From: JBAZWV01 sp964393325
GTDB taxonomy: Bacteria > Patescibacteriota > Patescibacteriia > 2-12-FULL-60-25
Length of the DNA: 64,000 bases
NCBI GenBank assembly: GCA_964393325.1
Contig: CAYMTE010000004.1
Span: 1-64,000, forward strand
Direction of reading: 5' to 3'
Shown here piece after piece: positions 51,361-60,566 of this stretch (positions are counted from its first letter, which is position 1; every line of letters starts with the position of its first letter). The notes under the pieces were generated by a model. That model was not told the origin of the DNA. It ran no database searches and saw only the letters and a program-made list of their open reading frames with translations. A program made the translations under genes and the position numbers.

Positions 51361-51383
51361 GACGGCCTTTTCGGCCGTTTTTT
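51361..51383 (+). terminator. Intrinsic terminator after the NUDIX gene
   Basis: ACGGCC-TTTTC-GGCCGT followed by TTTTT. Confidence 0.8.
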
Positions 51384-51477
51384 CTATATTGCGATTCATC
51401 GTCTCACACGCTACGATCCATGCGATTACTCTTGAGCATCTCTCGCAGGGCTTGTCCCGACAGCGAGGAACTGTCCT

Positions 51478-54400
51478 ATGTCCGACGTCGTCGAATCTCT
51501 TCCAAAGAGTCCGTTCGTTCATCTCCACGTCCATTCGATGTATTCGCTCTTGGATGCGATCGGAGATGTTGGCGATCTCGTGGATCGTGCGAAGGAACTC
51601 GGATACGACGCGCTTGCACTCACGGATCATGCGGGGCTCTACGGCGCGATTGAATTTTACGAAGCGTGTCACAAGGCCGGGATCAAGCCGATTATTGGTG
51701 TAGAGGCGTACGTTGCGCCGAACAAACATACGGATAAGCGTCCGCGTATCGACGATCACTCTTCGCATATCACGCTCATCGCAGAAACAAACGAGGGCTA
51801 CCACAATCTCCTGACGCTTGTTTCGAAGTCGTTTCTCGACGGCTTTTATTACAAGCCCCGCATGGACAAGGATCTTTTCCGTGAATATGGAAAGGGGATT
51901 ATCGCATTGTCCGGATGTGTGCGCGGTGAAATTCCGAAAGCCGTGAACGGTCATGAAATGGAGAAAGCGGCGAATCTTGTTCGTGAGTATCAAGAAATTT
52001 TTGGGAAAGAGAATTTTTTTATCGAGATCATTCATCATCCCGAAGCGCCGACGCAGATCGCCGTGAATAGCGCGCTCTACGAGCTCGCGGAGATGACGGG
52101 TGCGCCGCTCGTTGCGACGAAGGATGTCCACTATCTTCGCCCTGATGATGCGGATGCACAGGATGCCCTTCAGTGTATTCACGACGGCAAAGTCTTGTCG
52201 GACATGAATCGGTCGTCCATTTCTGGCACGGATCACTCGCTTGTGGCTCCGCAAGAAATGATCGACGCGTTCGCGGAGCACCCGGAAGCGATCGAGAATA
52301 CGCGAAAGATTGCGGATCGGTGCAATGTTACGCTTGAGCTCGGGAAAAATCTTCTTCCCACGTTTGATGTTCCCGAGGGGACGACGCCAGATTCGTATCT
52401 TCGTCAGTTGTGCGAAGAGGGGCTGCGAGACCGATACCCGAGCGGAATTCCAACCGAGGCCATGGAACGGCTGACTTTTGAACTCGCGACCATCGAACGT
52501 ATGGGGTTCGCAGCGTACTTTCTTATCGTTCAGGACTATGTGAACTGGGCGAAAGATCATGGGGTTGTCGTCGGTCCGGGTCGTGGGTCTGCCGCGGGGT
52601 CTGTTGTTGCCTATGCGCTCAAAATCACGAACATTGATCCGTTGCAATACGGTTTGCTCTTTGAGCGATTTTTGAACCCGGATCGTATCTCGATGCCGGA
52701 TATCGATTTGGACTTCGATGATGTGAAGCGAAAAGACGTGATTGAGTACGTGTCTCAAAAATACGGACATAATCGCGTGGCGGGCATTATCACCTTCGGG
52801 ACGATGGCGGCGCGCGCGGCAGTGCGTGACGTGAGCCGTGTGCTCGGGTGGACGTTCCAAGAAGTTGATCGGGTTGCGAAAGCGGTGCCGCCACCGGTAC
52901 AAGGGAGGCACATTCCACTCGAAGTTTCTGTTAAAGAAAATCCGGAACTCAAGGCGATGTATGAGGGTGAGCCTCGGGTGAAGCAGTTGATTGATCTCGC
53001 CATTAAGCTTGAAGGCACGGCGCGCCATGCGTCGCAGCATGCATGTGGCATCGTGATCGCTCCGCGACCGCTTGCGGAGTTTGCGCCTCTTCAAAAAGCG
53101 CAAGGCGGCGATGTCGAGCAGGTTATTCAGTATTCATTGCATTCCGCGGAAGTTTCCGGACTCCTCAAGATGGACTTTCTCGGTCTCTCGAACCTTACGG
53201 TTATTCGTGAGTCGATCGAGATTATTAAGGCGGTGCACGGCGTCGATGTTGATATTGAGCATGTGCCGTTAAACGATCCGGAAACGTTTGCGTTGCTTGG
53301 GCGAGGGGATACGACGGGAGTCTTCCAGCTTGAATCTGATGGGATGAAGAAATACATCCGTGAACTAAAGCCGTCCGTCATTGAAGACATTATCGCTATG
53401 GTGGCGTTGTATCGTCCCGGACCGATGCAGTTTATCGAGTCGTTTATCAATCGAAAACACGGACGAGAGAAGATCGTGTACGCGCATCCGTTGCTTGAAA
53501 ACGCGCTTGGGAACACCTACGGCATTCCGGTCTATCAAGAACAGGTCATGCAAGTGTCTAAGGATATGGCTGGCTTTACGGGCGGTCAGGCAGATACGCT
53601 GCGCAAAGCGATGGGAAAGAAGATCGCAAAACTCATGGCAGAAATGCGGGAGAAATTCATCGCCGGCTCTGTTCAAAATGGGGTAGGGAAGGCGGTCGCA
53701 GAGGGGATTTTTCAACAGTTTGAAGAATTTGCCGCCTATGGGTTCAACAAATCCCACGCCGCGTGTTACGCGATGATCGCATATCAAACGGCCTATTTAA
53801 AGGCGCATTGGCCTGGTTGTTTCATGGCGGCTTTGTTGAACTCCGATTCGCAGAATCTTGATCGCGTAACGATCGAAGTCGAAGAGTGTCGTCGTATCGG
53901 TCTTGAAGTGTTGCCTCCGGATATTAATGAATCGTACGCCGGTTTTTCTGTGGTGAAGGGAACGAATAAGATCCGTTTTGGTCTACAGGCGATCAAGGGG
54001 TTAGGCGAAGACGTGGTGCAGGTTATGGTAGCGGAACGAAAAAAAGGTGGGCCGTATGCGAGTTTGGAAGATCTCGTGTCGCGCATTCCGGGAAAAACGA
54101 TTAACAAAAAATCACTGGAGTGTCTCATTCGTTCTGGTGCACTGGATCGATTTGGAGATCGAAATACGCTCTACTTCAACATCGATGGCATTCTGGAATA
54201 TCACAAGCGTCGTGAACAGGAGGCGTCGTCCGGACAGTTCAGCCTCTTCGCGTCCGCATCGTCCGGCGCAACACCGCTCGTTCTAAAACAGGCTCCGCCT
54301 GCTTCGCGGCGTGAACTTCTGTCATGGGAAAAAGAATTGCTTGGTCTGTATGTGTCGGAACATCCATTTAAAGAATATGGTGAGCGCTTGCACGGAATGA

Positions 54401-54999
54401 TCACTCCGATTGTTCAATTGCGAGAGCATAAGGCGGAGAAGAAAGTTCGGATTGGTGGTGTGATCACGGCCGCGAAAAAAATCCTTACAAAAAATAATGA
54501 GCCCATGATGTTTTGCAAAGTTGAAGACCAGAGTGGTGATACGGAGGTTGTAGTTTTCCCTCGTGTGCTCAAGGAAATGCCGTACGTGTGGCAAGAGGAT
54601 CACGCGGTTATTGTTTCCGGCCGTCCCTCTGAAAAAGAGGGGAAGATGAATGTGCTCGCCGAGACGGGATTCGAAATTACGCCTCAAAATATCGATGAGA
54701 TCCGTTCTCAAGAGAGCTCTTCCGCGCCCGTAGAGGCATCGATGGGACAGGATTCGACGTCTGCAAACGGAAGTGGGTCGATTACGCTATGCGTGCGTGC
54801 AAAATTGCCGGACACCATGCTTCGGCAGCTTCGTTCAATTTTAGACAGTCACCCGGGTGATCACGCCGTCTATTTTTCCATTGACGATGTTGATGGCCCT
54901 CGGCGCGTAAAATCCTCTGCACGAATTCTCTGTACGGATGAGGTTTGCAAGGAGCTTGAGGCGCTTCTTGGGAAGGATACCGTAAAAATCGGCGGATAG
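51478..54999 (+). CDS. dnaE: DNA polymerase III alpha subunit
   Basis: 1173 aa. PHP domain with HLHVHSMYSLLDA (residues about 16-28), palm with catalytic acidic motif MPDIDLDFDD (about 405-414), KAMGKKIAKLM, the tandem HhH region near 790-860, an OB domain (VRIGGVITAAKKILT, about 985-1000) and a short C-terminal domain. It is the replicative polymerase. GAGG lies 8 bases before the ATG. Confidence 0.97.
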   Translation: MSDVVESLPKSPFVHLHVHSMYSLLDAIGDVGDLVDRAKELGYDALALTDHAGLYGAIEFYEACHKAGIKPIIGVEAYVAPNKHTDKRPRIDDHSSHITLIAETNEGYHNLLTLVSKSFLDGFYYKPRMDKDLFREYGKGIIALSGCVRGEIPKAVNGHEMEKAANLVREYQEIFGKENFFIEIIHHPEAPTQIAVNSALYELAEMTGAPLVATKDVHYLRPDDADAQDALQCIHDGKVLSDMNRSSISGTDHSLVAPQEMIDAFAEHPEAIENTRKIADRCNVTLELGKNLLPTFDVPEGTTPDSYLRQLCEEGLRDRYPSGIPTEAMERLTFELATIERMGFAAYFLIVQDYVNWAKDHGVVVGPGRGSAAGSVVAYALKITNIDPLQYGLLFERFLNPDRISMPDIDLDFDDVKRKDVIEYVSQKYGHNRVAGIITFGTMAARAAVRDVSRVLGWTFQEVDRVAKAVPPPVQGRHIPLEVSVKENPELKAMYEGEPRVKQLIDLAIKLEGTARHASQHACGIVIAPRPLAEFAPLQKAQGGDVEQVIQYSLHSAEVSGLLKMDFLGLSNLTVIRESIEIIKAVHGVDVDIEHVPLNDPETFALLGRGDTTGVFQLESDGMKKYIRELKPSVIEDIIAMVALYRPGPMQFIESFINRKHGREKIVYAHPLLENALGNTYGIPVYQEQVMQVSKDMAGFTGGQADTLRKAMGKKIAKLMAEMREKFIAGSVQNGVGKAVAEGIFQQFEEFAAYGFNKSHAACYAMIAYQTAYLKAHWPGCFMAALLNSDSQNLDRVTIEVEECRRIGLEVLPPDINESYAGFSVVKGTNKIRFGLQAIKGLGEDVVQVMVAERKKGGPYASLEDLVSRIPGKTINKKSLECLIRSGALDRFGDRNTLYFNIDGILEYHKRREQEASSGQFSLFASASSGATPLVLKQAPPASRRELLSWEKELLGLYVSEHPFKEYGERLHGMITPIVQLREHKAEKKVRIGGVITAAKKILTKNNEPMMFCKVEDQSGDTEVVVFPRVLKEMPYVWQEDHAVIVSGRPSEKEGKMNVLAETGFEITPQNIDEIRSQESSSAPVEASMGQDSTSANGSGSITLCVRAKLPDTMLRQLRSILDSHPGDHAVYFSIDDVDGPRRVKSSARILCTDEVCKELEALLGKDTVKIGG

Positions 55000-55008
55000 A
55001 ATGTGACG

Positions 55009-55017
55009 TGGTATACT
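55009..55017 (+). promoter_or_regulatory. Extended -10 promoter before the 55034 gene
   Basis: TGG-TATACT (-10 at 55012-55017), 16 bases before the ATG; expected leader of about 10 bases, too short for a usual ribosome site. Confidence 0.5.
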
Positions 55018-55033
55018 TGATCTATCGTTTGTT

Positions 55034-56245
55034 ATGCCCATCCGTCATCCCCGCCGTTTTGATTCGACTGCTCGGCATGCCTTTCCGCAGCCACCGGTAG
55101 CTCCTCGGATGTATCGAAATATTGCATTAACATTTTTTGGTCTGACGATCGTGGTCGTCGCGGCGGTGCTGTGGATGTCGACCGTCCGAGCAACCGTTCG
55201 TATTCACGTGAAGCGGAACGTGACAAAGATTGAGTCCTCGATAGATATCGCGAAAAGTCCTGAACAGGGGCAGCTTCAGGGACGTGTCGTCGAAGATGTG
55301 TTTGATAGCATTCAGGAGTTTAGCGTCGCGGCGACAACCGGGACGGTGGTTCATGCGACGACAACCGGACGCGTTCGCGTGACGAATCGATATTCCAAGG
55401 CGCAACCTCTGGTAAAGACAACGCGGTTGCTTACCGCAGATGGTAAGCTCTTTCACATTAGCGCAAACGTGAATGTCGCCTCGAATAGCACCGTTGAGGT
55501 CGATGCGTATTCAGATCAGCCAGGTGATGAGTACGCGATTCCCGCAGGAACCAAACTCACGATTCCTGGGCTATGGATTGATCTTCAGAAGTGGATTTAT
55601 GCAGAGTCGATAACGCCGTTTGAGGGTGGAAAGCGCACCATCAAGATGGTCACGGCAGAGGATATTGAGAACGCGGAACGTTCGCTTGAGACGGCGGTGG
55701 TTGAGCAGGCGAAAAAAACGCTCGCAGCGGAGGCTGGTATTCCCGCGGAAAAATTGGCAAACGATTGTCCACCGGAACAGGCGTGCTGGCAAGCGGTGTA
55801 CGTTGTGACGCCGATTGAGAAAAAGAGTAATGTCGCGGCTGGCCAAGAAACGGATTCGTTTCTTGCACAGGCGAAGGTAAAAGTGACGGGCGTCTTTTAT
55901 CCGCGGAAAGACATGGAGTTGTTGGTACGCTCAAAGTTAAAAGATAAGCTCCCAGAGGGTCGAGATCTCGCGGATTTTGATCCATCGAAGGTCGTGTACC
56001 GTCTTGATTCCTCGGACAAGAGTCTTGAAAAAGCGCACATTGTGTTTAGCGCAGAAACGGCATCTCGGCTCACGGCGCAGAGCCCGTCGCTCTCGGCTCG
56101 TGCGATTGCTGGATTGTCCGTGCAGGAGGCGAAGGATGTGCTTTCTAACGTTGATGGCGTAGAGTTTGTCGAGATTACACTTCGTCCATCTTGGGCGAGA
56201 CGTCTTCCGTCAAAGCCGGGGGCCATCGATTTCAAGATTGAGTAA
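55034..56245 (+). CDS. Membrane-anchored protein resembling baseplate-J-like CPR proteins
   Basis: 403 aa. Basic N-terminus, one TM helix (IALTFFGLTIVVVAAVLWM, about 29-47), then a large external beta-rich part with ATTTGRVRVTNRYSKAQPLVKTTRLLT, GTKLTIPGL and KWIYAESITPF. This series is typical of the Patescibacteria proteins annotated as hypothetical or baseplate J-like. Function unknown; an extracellular structural role is plausible. It lies between dnaE and the thrS leader. Confidence 0.65.
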   Translation: MPIRHPRRFDSTARHAFPQPPVAPRMYRNIALTFFGLTIVVVAAVLWMSTVRATVRIHVKRNVTKIESSIDIAKSPEQGQLQGRVVEDVFDSIQEFSVAATTGTVVHATTTGRVRVTNRYSKAQPLVKTTRLLTADGKLFHISANVNVASNSTVEVDAYSDQPGDEYAIPAGTKLTIPGLWIDLQKWIYAESITPFEGGKRTIKMVTAEDIENAERSLETAVVEQAKKTLAAEAGIPAEKLANDCPPEQACWQAVYVVTPIEKKSNVAAGQETDSFLAQAKVKVTGVFYPRKDMELLVRSKLKDKLPEGRDLADFDPSKVVYRLDSSDKSLEKAHIVFSAETASRLTAQSPSLSARAIAGLSVQEAKDVLSNVDGVEFVEITLRPSWARRLPSKPGAIDFKIE

Positions 56246-56256
56246 TTCGCCAAAAA

Positions 56257-56285
56257 TTGACGAGTGAGAACGGGATGGATACACT
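56257..56285 (+). promoter_or_regulatory. Promoter of the thrS T-box leader
   Basis: TTGACG (56257-56262), exactly 17 bp, TACACT (56280-56285). Predicted start about 56291-56293, directly at the first T-box stem. Confidence 0.65.
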
Positions 56286-56290
56286 GACCG

Positions 56291-56447
56291 CGAACTGGCC
56301 TCACCACCCAGTCCCGGTCAACAGGTAAAGAAAAAGCGCCTCAGCGATTGCTGGGGAATACGGGTGGAACCGCGGCTGCGTGAGACGGATACCGTCTCTG
56401 CGTGGTCGTCCCGACGATCAGCTCATGGGAGCGTTCGTCGGTTTTTT
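56291..56447 (+). promoter_or_regulatory. Compact T-box riboswitch controlling thrS
   Basis: The conserved T-box core GGTGGAACCGCGG is at 56363-56375, with the downstream partner CGTCCC at 56407-56412. A first hairpin ACTGG/CCAGT (56294-56298 with 56308-56312) has a 9-nt loop containing ACC (56303-56305), a threonine codon. A second small hairpin CAGC-GATT-GCTG precedes the core. The leader ends in a terminator: CCGACGA (56411-56417), inner GCTC/GAGC, TCGTCGG (56435-56441), TTTTTT. Uncharged tRNA-Thr would pair its anticodon with ACC and its NCCA end with the core, preventing termination. Stem I is far shorter than in standard T-boxes. Confidence 0.8.
56411..56447 (+). terminator. T-box attenuator terminator
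   Basis: Seven-bp outer stem CCGACGA/TCGTCGG with an inner GCTC/GAGC stem, then T6. Its left arm shares bases with the CGTCCC that pairs with the T-box core, so the two structures exclude each other. Confidence 0.8.
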
Positions 56448-56460
56448 ATTCCTCTTTTCT

Positions 56461-58251
56461 ATGATCTCTCTCGAAACTCGTCGTCACAGTGCGGCTCATG
56501 TCATGGCTGCGGCCATTTCGCGTCTGTTCCCAGCAGTAAAATTGGGTGTTGGCCCGGCCATTGAGAATGGTTTTTATTATGATATCGATATCGGCCGTGC
56601 GGTCACGCCAGATGACCTTGAAGCGATCTCGAAAGAGATGAAGAAGATCATCAAGGAAAAAGCGTCGTTTGAGCGCGAAGAGCTTCCAATTGACGAGGCG
56701 ATCGCGCGCTTCGAGAAGATGGGGCAGGTATATAAAGTGGAGTTACTTCGCGATCTCAAAACAAAAGGCACAACGCGGATTTCTGCGAGTGAGGCGGCGG
56801 ATGTTGATCCCGCGAACAGCGCCATCGTGACGGTGTATCGAACAGGGGAGTTTATTGACTTGTGTCGCGGTCCTCATGTGAACACGGCGGATGAAATTGG
56901 CGTGTGGAAATTGGATAAAATTTCTGGCGCTTATTGGCGTGGGAATCAGGAGAACGCCCAGATGCAGCGAATCTATGGACTGTGTTTTGCGACGCAAGAG
57001 GAACTCGATGCGTTTCTCCACATGCGCGAAGAAGCGGAGAAGCGAGACCATCGAAAATTGGGCGCGGAATTGGATCTCTTTGCGTTTTCTCCGCTTGTTG
57101 GCTCTGGATTGCCTCTGTTTACGCCGCGCGGCGTCATGTTGCGTCAGCTGTTGGTTGATTTTGTGTGGGATCTCATGAAGCCATATGGCTATGAGCGTGT
57201 TTGGATTCCGCATCTCGCCAAAACGGACTTGTATAAAACATCTGGTCACTGGGATAAATTTGAAGACGACTTGTTCCATGTGTCGAGCAAGAAGACGGAT
57301 GAGGCGTTTGTCTTAAAACCGATGAATTGCCCGCATCATACGCAGATTTTTGCTTCGCGTCCGCGAAGCTATCGAGATATGCCACTTCGATATAGCGAAG
57401 TGACAACGGTGTATCGCGATGAAAACACGGGTCAGCTCCAAGGGCTTTCTCGCGTCCGATCCATTACGCAGGATGATGCGCACGTCTTCTGCCGACCAGA
57501 TCAGGTCCATGATGAGGCATTGGCCATGTATCGCATCATTGAGGGGTTCTACGCGGCGTTCCGGATGCCACTCCGCGTGAGATTGTCCGTCCGTGACCCG
57601 CTTCATCCGGAAAAGTATCTGGGGAGCGACGAGCTGTGGAAGACGGCAGAAACGACGCTCGCGGATCTGATGAAAGAGGTTGGCCGTGAGATCGAACTTG
57701 GCGAGGGTGAGGCCGCGTTTTACGGACCGAAGCTGGACTTCATCGCGAAGGATGCGATTGGTCGGGAATGGCAGCTTGCAACGATTCAGCTTGATTTTAA
57801 CCAGCCGAACAGATTTGAATTGGAATACGTGGACGCGGACGGCGAGAAGAAACGTCCGGTGATGATCCATCGCGCGATTCTCGGTTCGGTCGAGCGGTTC
57901 TTGGGAATTTTGATTGAACACTACGCCGGTGCGTTCCCGTTGTGGCTGTCGCCGGTTCAGATCGCGATCTTGCCGGTTGCGGATCGACACGTTGAGTTCG
58001 CGAGTGCACTTGCGACGGAGCTCCGTGGGCAAGGATTCCGCGTGGAGGTGGATACGAGTGTTGAATCTGTCGGAAAGAAGATTCGCAACGCTGAAAAGTC
58101 GAAAGTGCCGATGATGCTGGTGGTTGGGGATAAAGAAGCGTCCGGTGAACCGCTCACGGTGCGCCGGTACGGTCAGGCGGAACAGCAAAGTGTGGCAAAA
58201 GATGCGCTTATCGAGCAATTGAAAACAGAGATTCAAGAGCGCGTATCGTAA
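56461..58251 (+). CDS. thrS: Threonyl-tRNA synthetase without TGS domain
   Basis: 596 aa from ATG 56461, the first start after the T-box terminator; the frame continues upstream but runs through the leader. It begins directly with the editing domain (RRHSAAHVMAAAI, HxxxH) rather than the usual 60-residue TGS domain. The zinc ligands appear in PMNCPHHTQIF (Cys), DDAHVFC (His) and MIHRAILGSVERF (His); the anticodon-binding domain ends the protein. Longer homologues have about 640 residues. Confidence 0.95.
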   Translation: MISLETRRHSAAHVMAAAISRLFPAVKLGVGPAIENGFYYDIDIGRAVTPDDLEAISKEMKKIIKEKASFEREELPIDEAIARFEKMGQVYKVELLRDLKTKGTTRISASEAADVDPANSAIVTVYRTGEFIDLCRGPHVNTADEIGVWKLDKISGAYWRGNQENAQMQRIYGLCFATQEELDAFLHMREEAEKRDHRKLGAELDLFAFSPLVGSGLPLFTPRGVMLRQLLVDFVWDLMKPYGYERVWIPHLAKTDLYKTSGHWDKFEDDLFHVSSKKTDEAFVLKPMNCPHHTQIFASRPRSYRDMPLRYSEVTTVYRDENTGQLQGLSRVRSITQDDAHVFCRPDQVHDEALAMYRIIEGFYAAFRMPLRVRLSVRDPLHPEKYLGSDELWKTAETTLADLMKEVGREIELGEGEAAFYGPKLDFIAKDAIGREWQLATIQLDFNQPNRFELEYVDADGEKKRPVMIHRAILGSVERFLGILIEHYAGAFPLWLSPVQIAILPVADRHVEFASALATELRGQGFRVEVDTSVESVGKKIRNAEKSKVPMMLVVGDKEASGEPLTVRRYGQAEQQSVAKDALIEQLKTEIQERVS

Positions 58252-58264
58252 AGAAAGGTTGCGT

Positions 58265-58294
58265 AAAAATCCCGGGGATCATCCCGGGATTTTT
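58265..58294. terminator. Bidirectional terminator between thrS and the 58312 gene
   Basis: AAAAATCCCGGG (58265-58276) with CCCGGGATTTTT (58283-58294). It serves both converging genes. Confidence 0.85.
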
Positions 58295-58311
58295 CGTGCA
58301 CGGTAAACGGA

Positions 58312-59880
58312 TCAAAATCGATTGCGCGTGTTTGCGCGATTCACGGTTTCGCGACGCTGCTTCACGCCGCTGAGTCGGTCTATTTGGACAGGCTTCTTTC
58401 CGATGACGTCTTCGAGATTGAGTCCGAGAAGATCATTCCATCGACCAATGTTTTTCATTGCTTCTTTGTACGTACCTTCATCTCTAGCTTGAAGTGCGCG
58501 TTCTGCTTCGGCAAGGGTGAAGACGTAGAGTGTTGCCGGAACTTCTTGTCGACCAGATCGACGCGCCTCGCCAACCGCGAGAAGAATATCGTCGTCCATA
58601 CCCGGCTTTTTCTTCATTGCGTCCATGACCTTGTCCCAAATCGCTGCAGCTCGTGGTTTTCCGCCCAAGAGTTCCGCAGCGCGGTCTACCGTCATGGATT
58701 CGGTTTCGTTTCCCTCGCGTTTTTCTTTGGAGGGTTCGGCTTGTTCCTTCGCGACGTCTTGCTGTTCAGGTTTTGGAGTGTCCATGTCCGACAAGTCGAC
58801 GTCGATTGAGTCTTCTGAAAAAGCTTGCGCTGGTGCTTTTTTCTTCTTTCGATCTGAAACGCGTTTACGTGCTTCTTCGGGTGTTGCGAGGCCATATACG
58901 ACTTCTGCGCCTTCTTCTTCCATGCCGAGCGTCGGGGTTTCGAGTTGCTGCGCGGCAATTCGATCTTCTTCACGCGCCTTGCGTCGGAGTTGATCTTCCG
59001 CAAGAACGCGCTTTGGCGTTATCGGGAGGCCTCGTGGTCGCGCGATCTGAGAGCGTCGAAGAGCCTCTAAACTTGCCTTGTGCGTAAGCGTCTGGATCTC
59101 CTCCATGAGGTCTTGTTGCTCGCTGTTTAGAATCTCGAGGTCATTTTCTAGAGAACGGATCGTTGCTTCCTCGGGTGTTTCGAGAGTGTTTCCAGTTAAT
59201 CGGGAAAGCCATCGTCCGATACGGGCGCCGATGCTGCGATTTCGCCGAAGTTCGTTTAGCTGCTCATGAATTTTTCCCTCTTCTCGATTCATTTTTTGAA
59301 GTTTCGTCTGGAGTGTTTGAACTTCATCCTTCGGCTGGATCTCTTTTCGAAGACGAACGATGACTTTTTCTTCTTCCGCTTGCGCCGGAAGCTTATGCTC
59401 CGCAAGTCTTACGTCCGAGCGCGCTTCTTGGCGCGTACTTCTCGGATATTTACGATCAATGCTTTTGATATCTTCCTGCATTTTTTGCAGACGAGAACGA
59501 GGGGCTTCTGGTTTTTGATTGCGGATCTTTGCTACAGTGGTATCCATAAGCGCGTTGAACTCCGGGTCTTCAAGTCGTTCGTACGCCTCGGTCTCTCGTT
59601 GTTTTTCTTTGCGAACGGATTCAACGAGCTCTGTGCGAAAACGCGCGATATCTTCTCCGGACGGTCCGGTTTTAGATTTTCGGAATTCTCGTTGTTTGAC
59701 CGGTTTTGAAACGGCTTGATCTACGAGTGCATTAAACTCCGGATTGTCGAATTCATCGACCGGCGGAGCTGGCGGCTCTGGAAACGATGTTCCTGGTTCA
59801 AGTGGAGCGGTTCGTCCTCGGCGATGAGAACGTCGTTCTTCGGGAGACGGATATGAGAGAGAGCGCATGGATTCTGGCAT
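58312..59880 (-). CDS. Coiled-coil protein, unknown (CPR type)
   Basis: 522 aa from ATG 59880. This start is chosen because an extended -10 lies 13 bases upstream; a further upstream frame start at 59952 would precede that promoter. Highly charged, with long coiled coils (KLQKMNREEGKIHEQLNELR, SLENDLEILNSEQQDLMEEI) and Pro-rich linkers, no signal or membrane segment. A domain of about 90 residues at the C-terminus (LGGKPRAAAIWDKVMDAMKK) looks globular. Similar in style to the proteins at 60632 and 61291. Function unknown. Confidence 0.6.
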   Translation of the reverse strand: MPESMRSLSYPSPEERRSHRRGRTAPLEPGTSFPEPPAPPVDEFDNPEFNALVDQAVSKPVKQREFRKSKTGPSGEDIARFRTELVESVRKEKQRETEAYERLEDPEFNALMDTTVAKIRNQKPEAPRSRLQKMQEDIKSIDRKYPRSTRQEARSDVRLAEHKLPAQAEEEKVIVRLRKEIQPKDEVQTLQTKLQKMNREEGKIHEQLNELRRNRSIGARIGRWLSRLTGNTLETPEEATIRSLENDLEILNSEQQDLMEEIQTLTHKASLEALRRSQIARPRGLPITPKRVLAEDQLRRKAREEDRIAAQQLETPTLGMEEEGAEVVYGLATPEEARKRVSDRKKKKAPAQAFSEDSIDVDLSDMDTPKPEQQDVAKEQAEPSKEKREGNETESMTVDRAAELLGGKPRAAAIWDKVMDAMKKKPGMDDDILLAVGEARRSGRQEVPATLYVFTLAEAERALQARDEGTYKEAMKNIGRWNDLLGLNLEDVIGKKPVQIDRLSGVKQRRETVNRANTRNRF

Positions 59881-59892
59881 ACGATGTACACA

Positions 59893-59901
59893 AGTATAAC
59901 A
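59893..59901 (-). promoter_or_regulatory. Extended -10 promoter of the 58312 gene
   Basis: Minus-strand TGT-TATACT (-10 at 59893-59898); predicted leader about 6 bases. It lies immediately after the terminator of the upstream gene. Confidence 0.5.
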
Positions 59902-59926
59902 TAAAAGCGCCCCCGGAGTGGGGCGC
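59902..59926 (-). terminator. Intrinsic terminator of the 59949 gene
   Basis: On the minus strand GCGCCCC-ACTCCG-GGGGCGC followed by TTTTAT. Confidence 0.75.
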
Positions 59927-59948
59927 GGACGATCGAATGGATCGTCGC

Positions 59949-60545
59949 TCATGATCGAGCGGCGAGGATCGCAGCCGTTGTTGGCTGGTAGATATAGGTG
60001 CCGCTGTCGATCGCGGCGAGGATCGCTGTCCGTCCTTGCGACGGGTCAGGATAGGCGACGTCTATCGCCTGGAGCAGAGAGAGGTGAGGGAACCTGAAGT
60101 CCCATTCCATCTCTGCGGGGACATCCTTGGCGAGTCGGAATTCCCACGGTGCGACCGGACGAGATCCGTGCGTCGACCGTTTGAGGATGCGATTCACGCG
60201 CCTGACCCAGGCGTAGGTCGCTCGCAGTCCTTGCTCAGAGAGAGGGGCGGGCAAGGGCATGAACAGGACGACGCCAATCGCGGCGTTCCGCTCTGGCCAG
60301 ACGTAGGTTGGGCGCGTCAGTAGCAGCGCACGCGTCGTCTTACAGGGGACATGGGGGGCAAGGAGCGGCGGTAGCTCTTCTGAGCCGGACTGCCGGAGGA
60401 ATCCTTTTTCTCTTCGTTTGGCGACTTCGAGTCGCTTGCTGTAGAAGAGCTGCTTCGCGTCAAGAACTCCATCGGAGGTGAGCTTGACGCCCTTTGGAAG
60501 CAGTAGATTTGGTTGGTTCGGTTGATAAATGGGCGTAGAAGTCAC
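59949..60545 (-). CDS. Unknown 198-aa protein with GTG start
   Basis: The start is taken at GTG 60545 because AGGAGG lies 9 bases upstream, downstream of a consensus promoter and a hairpin; the open frame beyond it overlaps the neighbouring gene. The protein is soluble, with TYVWPERNAAIGVVLFMPLP and FRFPHLSLLQAIDVAYPDPS, and no recognised family. Conventional leader and strong ribosome site contrast with the near-leaderless genes around it. Confidence 0.55.
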   Translation of the reverse strand: MTSTPIYQPNQPNLLLPKGVKLTSDGVLDAKQLFYSKRLEVAKRREKGFLRQSGSEELPPLLAPHVPCKTTRALLLTRPTYVWPERNAAIGVVLFMPLPAPLSEQGLRATYAWVRRVNRILKRSTHGSRPVAPWEFRLAKDVPAEMEWDFRFPHLSLLQAIDVAYPDPSQGRTAILAAIDSGTYIYQPTTAAILAARS

Positions 60546-60566
60546 TCCGAAAAACCTCCTGACACA

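Noticed and set aside
56380..56460. Upstream in-frame extension of ThrS
   Set aside because: It would be encoded by the T-box antiterminator and terminator; no ThrS homology.
59881..59952. Earlier ATG at 59952 for the coiled-coil protein
   Set aside because: It lies upstream of the extended -10 and of the terminator of the preceding gene.
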